This document shows positions 41,271 through 48,276 of a stretch of DNA of 64,000 bases, one piece after another. The stretch covers positions 124,001 through 188,000 of the forward strand of contig NZ_JAAGWF010000003.1 of assembly GCF_010686765.1 (NCBI RefSeq). The letters are read 5' to 3'. Below the pieces are notes generated by a model, which was not told where the DNA came from, did no database searches, and saw nothing but the letters and a program-made list of their open reading frames with translations. The DNA comes from Geodermatophilus sabuli (lineage in GTDB: Bacteria; Actinomycetota; Actinomycetes; Mycobacteriales; Geodermatophilaceae). Position 1 is the first letter of the stretch. Every line of letters begins with the position of its first letter. Both the position numbers and the translations under genes were made by a program.

Positions 41271-41312
41271 TCGGGCTGACAGGATTTGAACCTGCGACCC
41301 CTTGACCCCCAG
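41271..41312 (-). other. 3' half of a tRNA-Pro(GGG) gene: probable attachment-site duplicate
   Basis: On the minus strand the 42 bases begin CTGGGGGTCAAGGGGTC and continue through a T-arm (GCAGGTTCAAATCCTG) to the acceptor end CAGCCCGA. This is the part of a tRNA-Pro from the anticodon loop to position 73. The 5' half is absent on the other side. Tyrosine-integrase elements duplicate exactly this segment when they insert in tRNA genes. The rest of 41313-41550 shows no gene. Confidence 0.72.
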
Positions 41313-41550
41313 CCGTCGGCCGCGGGTCCGCGGTCGTTCGCCGGAGTCCATCTGCCCAGGTCAGGCGGCATACGAAACGACGGTGAACGGTGGCGGATCA
41401 GCCCGAACAGGGTGCAATGGTGGTCAAAATGGTGGTCAAGGATCGCCGTATCGACCAGCACGGATGTGGCCCCTCCCTTGCCCGAAAGGCCATCGCTGAG
41501 CGTGACGGCGTCTCGGAGGGTCATGCCATCCCGTGTGGGGTCGTCCGAGC

Positions 41551-42222
41551 TCACGTCCCTGACGGAGCGCCCAACAGGTGGTCGGCCACGATGTCACCGA
41601 GATGCCGGACGAACGCGTGCTCCTCGAGGCCGCCCCAGGCGAAGGTCGGACCGTAGGCCGTGCGCATCACCAGCGCGGCGAAGACGGTCGAGAAGGACGC
41701 GCGCACTGCAGTCTCTGCGTCGTCCGACCGGAGCTCGGACCCGAGGGGCAGGACCACGGCGGCGAAGGCATCGGTGAGCTCATCCGCGTAGACACGGCCG
41801 CGCTCGGCCACCTCCGGATGGGCCCCCGACACGAGGACCACCGCACGCAGGAAAGCGGCGTGCGTGGCGAAGACGCTGGCCACGGCAGAGACGGCCCGAC
41901 GGATCCGGTCCCGGCCGACGAGGTGCGACCAGCCCTCGACGTCCGCCAGCACGTCCTGGTCCGTACGGACCCGCGCCATCCCGTGCTCGTACACGGCGAG
42001 GAACAGGGCGTCCTTGCTCGCAGTCCGGGCGTAGATCGCTCGAGGCGGGACAGAGGCCCGCTCGCACACCGCGGCGATGGTGAACGCCTCGTACCCGCCC
42101 TCCTCGAGAAGCGCGACGCCGGCGTCGAGGATCTGCGCCCACCGCTCGCGGGAACGGCGCTGCTGCGGAGGGCGGACGGCGAGCGCCTGCACGGCCGCGG
42201 GCGTCGTGGGCATGCCGTTCAT
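41551..42222 (-). CDS. TetR-family transcriptional regulator
   Basis: 223 residues. The helix-turn-helix is at about residues 18-60 (RWAQILDAGVALLEEGGYEAFTIAAVCERASVPPRAIYARTASKDALFLAVYEHG). The C-terminal domain has AFLRAVVLVSGAHPEVAERGRVYADELTDAF. ATG 42222 is used; 42213 and 42285 are alternatives. It is divergent from the cytochrome P450 operon with a compound palindrome between them, so it is the likely repressor of the P450 system. Confidence 0.84.
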   Translation of the reverse strand: MNGMPTTPAAVQALAVRPPQQRRSRERWAQILDAGVALLEEGGYEAFTIAAVCERASVPPRAIYARTASKDALFLAVYEHGMARVRTDQDVLADVEGWSHLVGRDRIRRAVSAVASVFATHAAFLRAVVLVSGAHPEVAERGRVYADELTDAFAAVVLPLGSELRSDDAETAVRASFSTVFAALVMRTAYGPTFAWGGLEEHAFVRHLGDIVADHLLGAPSGT

Positions 42223-42317
42223 CGTGCCTGGTACGCCGGCTGACGCGACCTCTGGCGAGGTATCGGCGACGTCGCTCTGAGGCATAGCTGTTCGTGATGC
42301 AAGCGGTGACGTGACCC

Positions 42318-42347
42318 GCACTACATTTCTGGTCCAGAGCGTAGTGC
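42318..42347. promoter_or_regulatory. Nested palindromes, probable TetR operator of the P450 operon
   Basis: Outer arms GCACTAC (42318-42324) and GTAGTGC (42341-42347) are perfect. Inside, TCTGG-T-CCAGA (42328-42338) is a second perfect inverted repeat centred within one base of the first. It lies 78 bases upstream of the P450 start. Confidence 0.7.
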
Positions 42348-42424
42348 CCGCTCCGGTTCGCGGACGGTGCTCGTCCGCTGCGTCCCCTGGTCCCCCAGCC
42401 CGAGCGCTGGAGAGAGGTGTCCCC

Positions 42425-43624
42425 GTGACCTCGTCATCGGTCTCCGCCCCCGTCAGCGACGTCGACCTGTTCGCCGGCGACGTGCTCGCCGACCCGTATG
42501 CGGCATACCGAAGCTGGCGGGACGCAGGCCCAGTGGTCAAGTCGAGCGTCCACCCGATCTGGATCGTCGCCCGCTACGCCGACGTGCGGGCCGCATTGGC
42601 CGACTGGCAGTCATTCACCTCGGCGCAGGGCGTGGCCCTGACCGACGAGATGAACGCCCCGATGATCGGCAGCGTGCTGGGCACCGACCCACCCGAGCAC
42701 GACGCGCTGCGGAGCGTGCTCACCGAGAAGCTGGCACCGCGGGCGCTGGCCAAGCTCCGGGGTGACATCGCCGAGCGCGCCGACGCGCTGGTCGCCGAGG
42801 TCGTCGCTCGTGGGTCGTTCGACGCCGTCACCGAGCTCGCGCAGCGACTGCCGGTGGACGTCGTCGCCGACCTCATCGGACTGCCCGCGGAGGGTCGTGA
42901 GCACCTCCTCTCGGGTGCCGACGCCGTCTTCGCGTCGTTCGGGCCGCTGGACGGGCGCATGCAGGCCCGGATGCCACAGTTCATGGCGTACATCCAGTAC
43001 ATCCAGTCCTTCGACAGCAAGGACAAGTTCACGCCCGGCAGCTGGGGCGCAGCGGTGTTCGACGCGGTGGAGGACGGCCGGCTCACGCCCGAGTCCGGGA
43101 TGCAGCTGCTCAACGCCTACCTGGTTGCCGGCATGGACACCACGGTGAACGCCATCAGCGCGTACATCCGGTTCCTGGCGGAGGACCCGGAGCTGTGGGC
43201 CGCGCTCAAGGCCGACCCGAGCTTGGTCGCCAGCGGGTTCGAGGAGACCCTGCGACTCGAGTCCCCGGCGCAGGGCTTCTTCCGCAACACCACCCGGGAC
43301 GTCGACGTCGACGGGGTCCTCGTCCCTGCGGGTAGCCGGGTCCTGCTGAGCTTCGGCGCCGCCAACAGGGACGAGCGGCACTATCCCGACCCGGACCGCT
43401 TCGACGTCCGCCGCAACCCGGTGGACCACCTGGCCTTCGGTTACGCCGTCCACGGCTGCGCCGGACAGGGCCTGGCCCGCATCGAGGCGCAGGCGCTCAT
43501 CGGGTCCCTGCTCCGCCGGGTGGACCGCATCGAGCTCGCCGGCGAAGCGGTCCAGCACGAGCACCCGGTCGTCCGCGGCCTCGGGTCACTGCCCGTGACC
43601 GTCGTCCCGGCGCGGGAGGGCTGA
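42425..43624 (+). CDS. Bacterial class I cytochrome P450
   Basis: 399 residues. The I-helix is AGMDTT (LVAGMDTTVNAIS), ExxR is EETLR, and the heme loop is FGYAVHGCAGQGLARIEA with the ligand Cys345. It is soluble, at bacterial P450 length. It receives electrons from the ferredoxin and reductase encoded next. The substrate cannot be read from sequence; P450s in such compact operons often hydroxylate or O-demethylate aromatic acids or terpenoids. GTG 42425 follows GGAGAGAGG. Confidence 0.9.
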   Translation: MTSSSVSAPVSDVDLFAGDVLADPYAAYRSWRDAGPVVKSSVHPIWIVARYADVRAALADWQSFTSAQGVALTDEMNAPMIGSVLGTDPPEHDALRSVLTEKLAPRALAKLRGDIAERADALVAEVVARGSFDAVTELAQRLPVDVVADLIGLPAEGREHLLSGADAVFASFGPLDGRMQARMPQFMAYIQYIQSFDSKDKFTPGSWGAAVFDAVEDGRLTPESGMQLLNAYLVAGMDTTVNAISAYIRFLAEDPELWAALKADPSLVASGFEETLRLESPAQGFFRNTTRDVDVDGVLVPAGSRVLLSFGAANRDERHYPDPDRFDVRRNPVDHLAFGYAVHGCAGQGLARIEAQALIGSLLRRVDRIELAGEAVQHEHPVVRGLGSLPVTVVPAREG

Positions 43625-43627
43625 TCC

Positions 43628-43819
43628 GTGCAGGTGCACGCCGACCGGGACAAGTGCGAGGGGCACGGCCTCTGCGCCGACGTCGCCCCCGAGGTCTTCG
43701 AGCTCGACGACGACGCGGTCGTCGTCGTGCTCCACGAGCAGGTGCCGTCAGCGCTGGAGCGCAAGGCCGAGGCGGGCGCCCGCGTCTGCCCGGTTGCGGC
43801 CCTGCGGGTGTCGACATGA
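43628..43819 (+). CDS. Small [3Fe-4S]-type ferredoxin
   Basis: 63 residues with CEGHGLC (Cys10, Cys16) and a C-terminal CP (Cys54). The second Cys of the 4Fe motif is replaced by His, giving a 3Fe-4S or His-ligated cluster typical of P450 partners. GTG 43628 starts 3 bases after the P450 stop. It shuttles single electrons from the reductase to the P450. Confidence 0.88.
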   Translation: MQVHADRDKCEGHGLCADVAPEVFELDDDAVVVVLHEQVPSALERKAEAGARVCPVAALRVST

Positions 43820-44973
43820 GCCTGCGGGAGGTCGTCGTCGTCGGCGGCTCGATCGCCGCACTCACCGCAGTGGAGACGCTGCGGATGGAGGACTTCGACG
43901 GTCGCATCACCGTCCTGAGCGACGAGGAGCTGCCGCCTTACACCCGGGTGCCCCTGTCGAAGGGTGTGCTGGCAGGCCGGGAGTCGGCCGACGACGTCGT
44001 CCTGGCTCCCCTGGCCGACGAGGTCGACCTCCACCTGCGGACTCCGGCCACCGGGCTGGACCTCGAGGCGCAGACCGTCCTCACCCCGGACGGCCCCGTC
44101 CGCTACGACGGCCTGGTCATCGCCACCGGCGCCCGCGCCCGGCGCATCGGCACCCCGGGGCAGAGCGAGCGCGTGCTGCGCTCCTACGAGGACGGCCTGC
44201 GGCTCCGGGACGACCTCCGCCGCGTGTCCTCGGTCCTCGTCGTCGGCGGCGGTTTCCTCGGCATGGAGATCGCCTCCACCGCCCGCGAGCTGGGCAGGGA
44301 CGTGACCGTGGTCGACCTGGCTCCGCCTTTGGACCGCCTGCTCGGCACGACGGTCGGGCGCCACGTCCGCGCAGTGGCCGAGCGGGCCGGCGTCCACATC
44401 GTCCTCGCGCACGGCGGCGTCCGACTGCTCGGCGAGCCGACCCCCACCGCGGTCGAGACCCCCGACGGGCACCGACTGGAAGCCGACCTGGTCATATCCG
44501 CGGTCGGCGACCTCCCGAACGCGGAGTGGCTGGCCGGCTCCGGCGTGCCGCTCAGCGGAGGAATCGTGGTCGACGAGCGCTGCCGGGTCAGCCCCTACGT
44601 CGTGGCCGCCGGCGACGTCACCGTGATGGCCACTGACGACGGCGCCCTCGCCCGCACCCCCAGCTGGACCAACGCCGTCGAGCAGGCGCGGGCGGCGGTC
44701 CGATCGCTGCTGCACGGGGACGACGCGCCCGAGTACCGGCCGTCCCGCTACTTCTGGACAGAGCAGTTCGGGCTCGACGTGAAGATGGTGGGGCCGCTCG
44801 ATCCACAGGGCCAGCCCGCCGTCCTGGACGGCAGCCTCGACGCCGGATCAGCACTGCTGGCCTGGCCCGACGCTGCCACTCCGCGACAGGTCGTGGCCGT
44901 CAACCACCACACTCCGCCGGCGAAGCTCAAGCGCATGCTGACAGGAGCTCGACGTACACAGCTCCCGGCCTGA
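43816..44973 (+). CDS. FAD-dependent ferredoxin reductase
   Basis: 385 residues. The FAD motif GGSIAALTAVETLR is near residue 10, NAD-binding GGGFLGMEIASTARELG near 146, and GDVT (AAGDVTVMA) near 270. The family is the putidaredoxin-reductase type. ATG 43816 overlaps the ferredoxin stop by four bases (ATGA). It completes a class I P450 electron-transfer chain. Confidence 0.88.
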   Translation: MSLREVVVVGGSIAALTAVETLRMEDFDGRITVLSDEELPPYTRVPLSKGVLAGRESADDVVLAPLADEVDLHLRTPATGLDLEAQTVLTPDGPVRYDGLVIATGARARRIGTPGQSERVLRSYEDGLRLRDDLRRVSSVLVVGGGFLGMEIASTARELGRDVTVVDLAPPLDRLLGTTVGRHVRAVAERAGVHIVLAHGGVRLLGEPTPTAVETPDGHRLEADLVISAVGDLPNAEWLAGSGVPLSGGIVVDERCRVSPYVVAAGDVTVMATDDGALARTPSWTNAVEQARAAVRSLLHGDDAPEYRPSRYFWTEQFGLDVKMVGPLDPQGQPAVLDGSLDAGSALLAWPDAATPRQVVAVNHHTPPAKLKRMLTGARRTQLPA

Positions 44974-45190
44974 CCGCACGGTCCTGGATCCTTCGCGCTC
45001 CCCCATGGTGCGTTGCCGTGCCGCCGTTGTAGCCGTAGTCGGGTACTGCCTGCGGCGCATACAGTCCTAGCGAGGTCCCGTCGGGGCACGGAGTTGCGAT
45101 CGAGCCCTCCATGTCTACGGCGAGGCTGACACCGATGGTGTCGATGAGCAGCGTCTTCCTCGTTTTCCTCTCCGAGTGACCGGCTCAGTG
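44926..45190 (-). other. Possible insertion-sequence remnant
   Basis: A minus-strand frame reads RKTRKTLLIDTIGVSLAVDM, which vaguely resembles the KRHLLVDTLGLVLAV region of IS5-type transposases. It continues with no further recognisable motif. It begins after a stop codon and has no start. The evidence is one short resemblance only. The rest of 44974-45220 shows no gene. Confidence 0.25.
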
Positions 45191-45220
45191 CGCCGCCGGA
45201 CGGCGGCTCACGTCCGGCGC

Positions 45221-45727
45221 TTAGGCGTCCAGCGGGCCGAGGAGCTTGAGCCCGAGGGAGCGCAGCTGAGCGATCTCGTCGTCGGAGAGTCGGTCGAAGA
45301 CCAGACGGCGGACCTCGGCGACGTGCCCGGGCGCGATCCGCTCGAGCAGGGACAGGCCTGCGTCGGTGAGGGTGGCGTACTGGATGCGCCGGTTGGTCGG
45401 GCACGGCCGGCGGGTCACCCAGCCGCGCTCCTCCAGCGCGGCCACCGCGTGGCTGAGCCGCGAGGCGCTGGTGGCAGCCAGCCGGGCCAGCTCGCCCATG
45501 CTCAGGGTCTGCTCCGGCTGGGCCGAGAGGATGGCGAGCACCTGGTAGTAGGTGTGGCCGATGCCGGCTTCCTGCCGGAGCTGCCTGTCCATTGCCTGCG
45601 GCAACAACTGGACGACGCGCAGCAGCGGCAGCCAGGCAGCCGTCTCGTCCTCGGTCAGCCACCGCGGCGCCGGATCACCGGGCCGGGCGTCCGAGTCGAT
45701 CGGCGTGGCGTCGTCGTGCAGGGTCAT
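45221..45727 (-). CDS. MarR-family transcriptional regulator
   Basis: 168 residues. The winged helix is in the middle (TLSMGELARLAATSASRLSHAVAALEERGWVTRRPCPTNRR), flanked by dimerisation helices (LLPQAMDRQLRQEAGIGHTYYQVLAILSAQPEQ). It is the last gene of the minus-strand operon with the extradiol enzyme and nitroreductase. MhqR- and YodB-like regulators control similar enzymes for quinone stress. A single Cys (PCPTNR) lies in the wing. ATG 45727 is chosen by the domain start. Confidence 0.85.
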   Translation of the reverse strand: MTLHDDATPIDSDARPGDPAPRWLTEDETAAWLPLLRVVQLLPQAMDRQLRQEAGIGHTYYQVLAILSAQPEQTLSMGELARLAATSASRLSHAVAALEERGWVTRRPCPTNRRIQYATLTDAGLSLLERIAPGHVAEVRRLVFDRLSDDEIAQLRSLGLKLLGPLDA

Positions 45728-45743
45728 CGGTGCAGCCTCGCGC

Positions 45744-46646
45744 TCAGGCGACCTGGAAGGAGCGCTTGGCCAGGCCCATGACGAAGCCGTCGATGGCGGT
45801 GGTGACCGGCGCGGTGGGGTCGGTCGCGGCGCCGAGCGTGACGAACAGCGGGGTGAAGTGCTCGACGGTCGGGTGGGCGTAGCGAAGGCCGGGAGCACGC
45901 AGGCGGAAGCGGGCGAGTTCCTCGACGTCGCCACGCGCCAGGGAGTCGGCGACCCAGGCGTCGAAGTCGGCCGACCAGCCGGGGATCACGTCGGGGCGCG
46001 TCCAGTCGACGTACTGCAGGCCGTGGGTCATGAATCCGGAGCCGATGACCAGCACCCCCTGCTCGCGCAGCGGCCGAAGGCGTTCCCCGAGGGAGAGCAG
46101 GGCGGTCGTGTTGTGGGTGGGCAGGCTCAGCTGCAGCACCGGGATGTCAGCGGCCGGGTACATGACCTTCAACGGCAGCCAGGCACCGTGGTCCAGGCCG
46201 CGGTTACGGTGCTCGAACACGTGCTCGGTGTCCGGCAGAGCCGAGAGAACCTGCTGCGCCAGGGCTGACGGATCAGGCGTGTCGTAGCGCATCCGGTAGT
46301 ACATCGGGTGGAAGCCGCCGAAGTCGTACACCAGCTCCGTCGGGGCGGTGCTGGTGATGCCGAGGGCGTCGGACTCCCAGTGCGCGCTGACGATGAGGAT
46401 GGCCTTCGGCTTCGGCAGTGCCCGGGCCCAGTCGTGCAGCTGGCGCATCCACGGGCCGTCCTCGAACGTCGGCGGGGCGCCGTGGGAGAGATACAGCGCC
46501 GGGAGCGGGGCGTCGCCGGGAGTCCAGGCCTGCTGCACCGCCGCCGCATCGACAGTGGCGACGTGCCGCAGGTGGGCGGCGAACGGGTGGCGCGGGTCGA
46601 TCAATGCATCGGCGGCGGCCGTGGTGCTCTGCGGTGCGGTGGTCAT
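45744..46646 (-). CDS. DODA-type extradiol dioxygenase (4,5-DOPA dioxygenase/YgiD family)
   Basis: 300 residues of the LigB/DODA superfamily: LPALYLSHGAPPTFEDG (His55), KAILIVSAHWESDALGIT, RGLDHGAWLPLKVMYP, VLVIGSGFMTHGLQY. The first N-terminal 40 residues are an extension. It would open a catechol-type ring with Fe(II) or Zn(II), for example a catechol or hydroquinone formed under quinone stress. It lies 85-105 bases from its operon neighbours with its own GGAGAC ribosome site. Confidence 0.83.
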   Translation of the reverse strand: MTTAPQSTTAAADALIDPRHPFAAHLRHVATVDAAAVQQAWTPGDAPLPALYLSHGAPPTFEDGPWMRQLHDWARALPKPKAILIVSAHWESDALGITSTAPTELVYDFGGFHPMYYRMRYDTPDPSALAQQVLSALPDTEHVFEHRNRGLDHGAWLPLKVMYPAADIPVLQLSLPTHNTTALLSLGERLRPLREQGVLVIGSGFMTHGLQYVDWTRPDVIPGWSADFDAWVADSLARGDVEELARFRLRAPGLRYAHPTVEHFTPLFVTLGAATDPTAPVTTAIDGFVMGLAKRSFQVA

Positions 46647-46737
46647 CGTGGTCTCCAAGGGTGGTTCACGGGGTGGGGGTCAGCGGGTGACGCCGTGCCA
46701 TACGACGGCGTGAGCGCGGTCATCGAGGTCTCCGGTC

Positions 46738-47334
46738 TCAGGCGGCCGCGGGGACGGCCGACTGGACGTCGACAACCACCTGCAGAGCGTCGAGCGGCAG
46801 CCGGTCCCGGGCGGCGGTCTCCCGGCCGGCGAACGGCTCGGCCAGCTGAACCGCGTCGTCCCGGCGGCCAACGGCCAGGACGACGAGCGGCGTGACCCCG
46901 GCGGGCAGCAGCGCCGCGATGCGGACCGCGTCGAAGCCGCCGAGCTGGTGCACGGCGAGCCCCTCGTCCTGGGCCTGGACCGACAGGTACGCGACAGCCT
47001 GCCCGGTGTCGTAGACGGCCCACGGCCGTTCGGCGCCGTCCGGGCCATGCGTCTCGGCCGCGGCCACGACGAGCGCGGAGGCGGCTGACGCCCAGGCTCG
47101 GTTGCCCGTGGCGAGGGAGTCGAGGACGGCGGCGTGTTCGGACGTCCCGCGCAGAGTGACGGCGAAGCGCCAGGGCTGGGTGTTGGAAGCGCTCGGGGCC
47201 CAGCGGGCGGCCTCGAGCAGGGCGGTCAGCTGTTCCTGGCTGAGCTCGTGGCGCGGGTCGAGGGCCCGCGGGCTCCATCGCTCGGCGAGCAGCGGGTGCA
47301 GCGGAACGGCTGTGCTAGCGGTCTTGGGGCTCAT
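46738..47334 (-). CDS. Nitroreductase-family FMN oxidoreductase
   Basis: 198 residues (LLAERWSPRALDPRHELSQEQLTALLEAARWAPSASNTQPWRFAV, AVYDTGQAVAYLSVQAQDEGLAVHQLGGFD, PLVVLAVGRRDD). FMN-dependent enzymes of this family reduce nitroaromatics or quinones with NAD(P)H. It shares an operon with a GTP cyclohydrolase II, the first enzyme of flavin synthesis, and with a dioxygenase of catechols. Confidence 0.87.
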   Translation of the reverse strand: MSPKTASTAVPLHPLLAERWSPRALDPRHELSQEQLTALLEAARWAPSASNTQPWRFAVTLRGTSEHAAVLDSLATGNRAWASAASALVVAAAETHGPDGAERPWAVYDTGQAVAYLSVQAQDEGLAVHQLGGFDAVRIAALLPAGVTPLVVLAVGRRDDAVQLAEPFAGRETAARDRLPLDALQVVVDVQSAVPAAA

Positions 47335-47352
47335 GATGTCCTCCGGGACGGG

Positions 47353-48060
47353 TCAGCCGGCCAGCGGCAGGTCGAGGGTGTGCGCGGTGTGGTCGCGCTT
47401 GACGGTCAGGTACCGGGCGTTGGCCGCGGACAGGTGGACGCCGGTCGGGACGCGCTCGGCGACCGCGATCCCGAGCAGCTCGAGCTGGGCGGCCTTGTCG
47501 GGGTTGTTGCTCAGCAGGCGGATGCGGTCGGCGCCCAGCGTTGCGAGCATCTGCGCCGCGGCGGTGTAGTCGCGCTCGTCCTCGCCACGGCCCAGCGCTG
47601 TGTTGGCCTCGTACGTGTCCAGACCGACGTCCTGCAGGGCGTAGGCGTCGAGCTTGGCGTACAGGCCGATTCCCCGGCCCTCCTGGCGCAGGTACAGCAG
47701 GAAACCCCCGGCGACGGTGATGCGCTCGGCAGCCTCGCGCAGCTGTGGCCCGCAGTCGCAGCGCTCACTGCCGAAGACGTCGCCGGTGAGGCACTCGCTG
47801 TGCGGCCGCACCAGGGGTGCCTGGCCGCCTGCCGCGGAGACGGCCAGCGCGCGGCGCCAGTCGCCGAGGCCCAGCAGCAGGTGCTCCCGGCCGTCTGCGA
47901 GGCCCTCGAAGCTGACTACGTCCGCCGTGGTGGCGTAGCCGTCGGCGAAGCGGAGCGGCACGGTGACACGGGTACGGACCGTCGCTGACGGCAGCGGGTC
48001 GAGCGCCGTCAGCGCGCGTCGCCCAGCCGCAACGGCCGTCTCCCCAAACACGAGTGACAC
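47353..48060 (-). CDS. ribA: GTP cyclohydrolase II
   Basis: 235 residues. The zinc site is Cys90, Cys101 and Cys103 (HSECLTGDVFGSERCDC), with the E. coli spacing. The catalytic Arg/Glu segment is LRQEGRGIGL at about 124-133, followed by DTYEANTALG and LLSNNPDKAAQLELLGI. It opens GTP to the first riboflavin precursor, releasing formate and pyrophosphate. The stand-alone gene outside a rib operon suggests a paralogue supplying flavin for the nitroreductase next to it. GTG 48060 follows GGAGGACACC. Confidence 0.88.
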   Translation of the reverse strand: MSLVFGETAVAAGRRALTALDPLPSATVRTRVTVPLRFADGYATTADVVSFEGLADGREHLLLGLGDWRRALAVSAAGGQAPLVRPHSECLTGDVFGSERCDCGPQLREAAERITVAGGFLLYLRQEGRGIGLYAKLDAYALQDVGLDTYEANTALGRGEDERDYTAAAQMLATLGADRIRLLSNNPDKAAQLELLGIAVAERVPTGVHLSAANARYLTVKRDHTAHTLDLPLAG

Positions 48061-48075
48061 GGTGTCCTCCGATCG

Positions 48076-48122
48076 CTTGAACCTTCAAGAACCACTATAC
48101 GACTGATGCTTGAGAGTTCAAG
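48076..48122. promoter_or_regulatory. Two CTTGAA-type palindromes upstream of ribA, probable MarR operators
   Basis: CTTGAA-CC-TTCAAG (48076-48089) is perfect. CTTGAGAGTTCAAG (48109-48122) has one mismatch. Their centres are 33 bp apart, about three helical turns, with AT-rich sequence (ACTATAC) between them. Position and symmetry suit binding of the MarR protein encoded at the end of the operon. Confidence 0.7.
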
Positions 48123-48276
48123 TGTGGAGTCATCATGAGGGCGGATGGCCGACATGGCGCGGACCGATCGCTGGGTGCGAGGAAGAGGAGGCCCCCCTAG
48201 AGGTCGGTCACGAGGCTCTGGCTGCGGGCGGGAACCGACGAACCGGCAGACCCCGACGCCACGATGCTCGACGCGC

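Noticed and set aside
41424..41450. Near-duplicate ATGGTGGTCAA units
   Set aside because: Only two adjacent copies in an unassigned stretch; likely chance or slippage, with no feature attached.
41286..41554. Small open frames across the tRNA-like segment
   Set aside because: Their translation (GSRGRRFKSCQ and similar) is the familiar artefact of reading through a tRNA 3' end.
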